NCBI GenBank assembly: GCA_006503475.1
Contig: RSEH01000168.1
Location: 1 to 64,000, forward strand
DNA length: 64,000 nt
Source of the DNA: Stentor roeselii
Taxonomy: Eukaryota > Ciliophora > Heterotrichea > Heterotrichida > Stentoridae
Direction: 5' to 3'
The stretch's first letter is position 1; each line of letters starts with the position of its first letter. The translations under genes were made by a program, and so were the position numbers. Positions 61,901-64,000 of the stretch are shown here, piece after piece. The notes under the pieces were generated by a model. It worked only from the letters and a program-made list of their open reading frames with translations, was not told the origin of the DNA and ran no database searches.

Positions 61901-64000
61901 CTTTGCAGGTACTTTCGAAAGTTGAGATGAAATTTTTAAAATCTTGGGAAAGTTCTGAATTTTCTTTGTAACTTTCAGGATTGTTTACAAATTTTCCTGA
62001 TGTTAGATGTTTTGTGTTCCGACGAGCTTGAATGTTTGGACGGTTGTTGTAGAAGTATTTTCTGAGTTTCGAGGTGAAAATGTTGATGTCAATAGTATCT
62101 GCAGATCCAGAAAAATAAAAAAAACTATTATCCAAGTCAAACTGCTCAGTATCCATCAAGCACCTGATTCCAATCTTAAACTCCGTTTTACTAATAAACC
62201 CATTTTTATCAGCATCAAAAACAGCGAACATTTCTTCAAGGGACATTTTCCTATCAATGATATTATCCCTAAGGCCAATAACAAGTGCTTCAACTTTTTC
62301 ATCAAGTTTTTCAGCTTCAGCATCTTCATCCTGAAAGACCATCGCTTCTCGACAAGCATTGATAATCATGATAATATTCGAGAAGTCCAAAGCAGGAGTT
62401 TTTTTCTGAACTTCCTCAAAAGCCTTAGAAAGAGTTTTCAATTTTATTTTAATTTCTTCGACCAGGTCCTGAACTTCGCCCTTTGGCTTTCCATTTGAGA
62501 AGATTTCTCTTAAAATATGAAAAAGTCCATCTTTTGATGAGTGCCAACTGGTACCTCCTGAGAGATACTCCCAAAGTTCTAAAACTTTCTCTTCCTGCTC
62601 GTTTAACCTGATTTTTTTTTGACTTTTCTTTTGATTTATTTTGTTTTCTTCGAAGTCACTCGGTTTGGCACTGTTGATCACGTTTAAAATAGTGATAAAT
62701 TTTAAATTACTCACTTTTCTACAGACGATGTTTTCGTAAAAGCCTTTTAAAGAGATGTTTACTAAAGTTTCTACTGTTCTGATAGCTTCGTCAAGGTCAA
62801 GAATGACGACATTTCTGAAGATGTCTTCTAAATGATTGATTTCAAGAGCTGGTGTGATTTTATCATCGATTTCTGTCATATATACTTCATATAGAAACTT
62901 AAAATACGCTTTTTTCAGGTACTTGTTAAGGTCCTGTTTTTTAAGAGTTCTAAAAAGATTATCAATTGGAATCAGTTTCCGGCCTTGTTGTATTCCAAAC
63001 CGATTACGAAAAGTGCAGATATTAAGAGTTTTCATCACTTCGCAATGAAACTTCAAAGCTGCCCTGTACTCTTTCGGAAAAGCATGTTTGTCAGGTACTT
63101 TCGGGTCGAGATAATCATAAATAGACCCATGTTGAAAGTGCATTTCTTTTATTTTCTCGTTGTTGAAGATCCACTTCAACATGTCCACCTGCATCTTGGG
63201 GATAATCTGCATGTTTTCGTCGTATACCAACGTTCGTAGCAGCTGAAGAAGGTGAAACTCGTAACTGTGCTTGTTCATGCTTTCTGAGATTAACTTTATC
63301 ACTTTGTTGCCCTTTCGATGTCGCCCGCTTCGCTTTAGGATTTGAGCTAAAAGCTTGGCCACGCCGTGGCCGATGTCGATTTTTTCTAGGAATAGGTCTA
63401 CGTAGGGAAGGAGAACTTCTTGGTTTGTTGAGTTCTCGTATGATAGGTTGAATAGAAGGTCGATGCAGTTCTTGTAGATTATTTTGTGAGTGTCTTCTGT
63501 TAGGTCGAATATCTTTAGGATGTACTCGTGGATGTTGGAGTGACGGAGGAAGGATTGGAATTTGTTTCGTGAATAAGAGTTGGTCGATTCAGTTCTATAC
63601 ATTTGCAATAATTCTAAAATCTCAACAGACAAGGCTTTAATAGTCTCTGCAATAAAATCAATCCCAGCTTTTTCAGCTTGATAATTAACCAAATTTTTAA
63701 TAAGTCCATAAATTTCCTTAGACTTACTCGAAATCTTAGAAAACATTTCCTGGTCATTTCTGTCCACCAGAAACTCAATATTTCCAAGTTCATTTTTCAG
63801 CATTTTCCTCATATTCATATCAGCTAAAATCATTTCAAGTGCTTTTTTCCTAACTTCTTTGCTAACATTTTTATCAGAATTGAACAACAACTTCAATAAA
63901 TAAATTTCCAAATGAAAAGACCTGTTGCCTTCAAAGCACTGCCATTTAAGAACCTCTAAGATTTTAGTGAAATCATCAGCCATGCCACTTCGAAGGCTTA
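58986..64000 (-). CDS. IP3R/RyR-superfamily calcium-release channel, 5' part missing
   Basis: The C-terminal part (at least 1665 aa plus the upstream open frame) of an intracellular calcium-release channel. The frame stays open past the Met at 63983 to the window edge, so the real start lies outside. A helical ARM-like region fills the first ~1200 residues. It contains one canonical EF-hand loop DADKNGFISKTE (about 587-598). Six membrane segments follow (about 1280-1540), then the pore AGGGIGENL (about 1491). The C-terminal cytosolic domain has the zinc motif CIICGREKFEFE with HIHLEHN, as in IP3 receptors. The N-terminal ligand domain is not in the window, so IP3 binding cannot be judged. Confidence 0.92.
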   Translation of the reverse strand, partial: SLRSGMADDFTKILEVLKWQCFEGNRSFHLEIYLLKLLFNSDKNVSKEVRKKALEMILADMNMRKMLKNELGNIEFLVDRNDQEMFSKISSKSKEIYGLIKNLVNYQAEKAGIDFIAETIKALSVEILELLQMYRTESTNSYSRNKFQSFLRHSNIHEYILKIFDLTEDTHKIIYKNCIDLLFNLSYENSTNQEVLLPYVDLFLEKIDIGHGVAKLLAQILKRSGRHRKGNKVIKLISESMNKHSYEFHLLQLLRTLVYDENMQIIPKMQVDMLKWIFNNEKIKEMHFQHGSIYDYLDPKVPDKHAFPKEYRAALKFHCEVMKTLNICTFRNRFGIQQGRKLIPIDNLFRTLKKQDLNKYLKKAYFKFLYEVYMTEIDDKITPALEINHLEDIFRNVVILDLDEAIRTVETLVNISLKGFYENIVCRKVSNLKFITILNVINSAKPSDFEENKINQKKSQKKIRLNEQEEKVLELWEYLSGGTSWHSSKDGLFHILREIFSNGKPKGEVQDLVEEIKIKLKTLSKAFEEVQKKTPALDFSNIIMIINACREAMVFQDEDAEAEKLDEKVEALVIGLRDNIIDRKMSLEEMFAVFDADKNGFISKTEFKIGIRCLMDTEQFDLDNSFFYFSGSADTIDINIFTSKLRKYFYNNRPNIQARRNTKHLTSGKFVNNPESYKENSELSQDFKNFISTFESTCKDQDIEDLVRKIKTSFIDPSIKSNEFTNLREFVSKLGTAFKKKAHKIYLLQILKLLIPNDLELDEIFDENSKEKLAKLAMIRYTQETLSQAGVLELALDIITSEHEIELVDEAIQLLIRLLRFGNLKVQQQLLETFKSSENSFLFSYIRLKLRQSRDRIVERARIVYEKNPEKIGRQMQSKKVPVVIITSDEVPPVAEVPVESGEVKSGNEKSEYKSSHIQRLIQLLQLCCEDCFLDFQHFIRSQEYQSYGKKAISINMVNEIAQYLINIKEVGHELVNDPEAKKIIPQCFETLIDLCRGPCVENQLLLGQRRKLYKFVDNLIAMKADSEFFDCSIRFLKVLLDGECLPAIANVMIEEINFENLAVEAFEIYETKIHENKDQIIREFIGKDEESFLPALNVRARPMKVEDWKRVSSGFDIVIILLKLIEKFPEAIKLKDMALRYRKDQAIPLIKRIQNIGGREENLFQGIFKFMEKYFLKQEVLDERTAYDFYLSLLGSVEIDRDGKLEKSYFRVPAMIIYLSNDMRDQLLYQVNRNSHEEKVKSIYQQSELVQIHMFHLQQLSRYRVLSWWASKYKSLADISFIIIVLINIIMLFSVSSRTDTNFNIGNFPGIVFVTILGILLLCLSLLIYSFHIIENYPIIIYEHQKKLKDKEANKEISQRLKGSIVSKYYSTLSKLSGSFYNALWVEHLWYILFYPENFYNICYIILVCLALKWIFVYPFLLLDIVRRNENLRYILKAVTQNKRQLGLTVLLGLIFVYLFGVIGFVAFYDYYRDENSFYYCDSLVTCVTYTLYYGIRAGGGIGENLLISHRNDKLYSWRHLFDLLFFIIVIIVLLNIIFGIIIDTFGELRDKRKKIEEDVNNVCIICGREKFEFELRGSGWNEHIHLEHNLFGYLAYIIYIRRKPFNECDGLEKYVKIKIGDDNVSFLPKTAMCFNEHGKEENDLINEIDLGIRNIEEAILVKECLKNR

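Overview
The window is typical of the macronuclear genome of a heterotrich ciliate, most like Stentor. It is AT-rich and very gene-dense. Five spliceosomal introns of exactly 15 nt can be read directly, with the shared pattern GTA(N3)(N)YYAANNAG, and a sixth of 14 nt is inferred. TAA, TAG and TGA all end genes (TGA ends the U2AF35 and histidine kinase genes). That argues against the Blepharisma and Condylostoma codes. The organism is an inference from intron size, code and gene style; no marker gene such as rRNA is present.

Layout: 1-2346 has no recognisable gene. 2347-9964 holds two tandem paralogous receptors, each with two type-I periplasmic-binding (Venus-flytrap) modules and a multi-pass membrane domain. 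A third, divergent member lies at 55074-58427. 10538-13152 holds a membrane hybrid histidine kinase that is divergent, over about 15 bp, from an AP-1 sigma adaptin. 13515-22374 carries a coiled-coil protein, a 2-Cys peroxiredoxin, U2AF35, a zinc-finger-rich USP-like protein, a helical-repeat protein, a nitrobindin-like protein and a C2H2 protein. 22358-30469 is a compact run: DPH6, a Cys-rich protein, Rab2, a disordered protein, an Arf-like GTPase, a kinesin, CAP and a PG-rich-repeat axonemal candidate. 30532-43750 has a four-domain CaV-type channel, enoyl-CoA hydratase, a SAC phosphatase, a SHAQKYF Myb, a coiled-coil protein, a secreted or GPI-like protein, an mARC-like MOSC protein and a MOK-family kinase. 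43751-47634 is gene-poor, with one small secreted protein and a 131-bp tandem duplication. 47635-55039 has an IQ protein, an oxysterol-binding-related protein, an mS29/DAP3-like protein, a coiled-coil protein and an R2R3 Myb. The right edge (58986-64000) is the 3' two-thirds or so of an IP3R/RyR-superfamily calcium-release channel, cut by the window end.

Several genes fit the calcium-driven, ciliated life of a heterotrich: a voltage-gated calcium channel, an intracellular calcium-release channel, a kinesin, a MOK kinase, a PG-rich axonemal candidate and large receptors. They are not an operon. They are ordinary nuclear genes packed with 4-60 bp spacing, and in two places their 3' ends overlap.

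The most unusual signals are the double Venus-flytrap receptor family, an intron placed directly behind an ATG with a decayed duplicate of that start/intron module beside it, and abrupt left-G/right-C strand-skew switches that ignore gene borders. Limits: introns of 15 nt keep the reading frame, so an unspliced intron without a stop could hide inside any of the listed ORFs as five extra codons.
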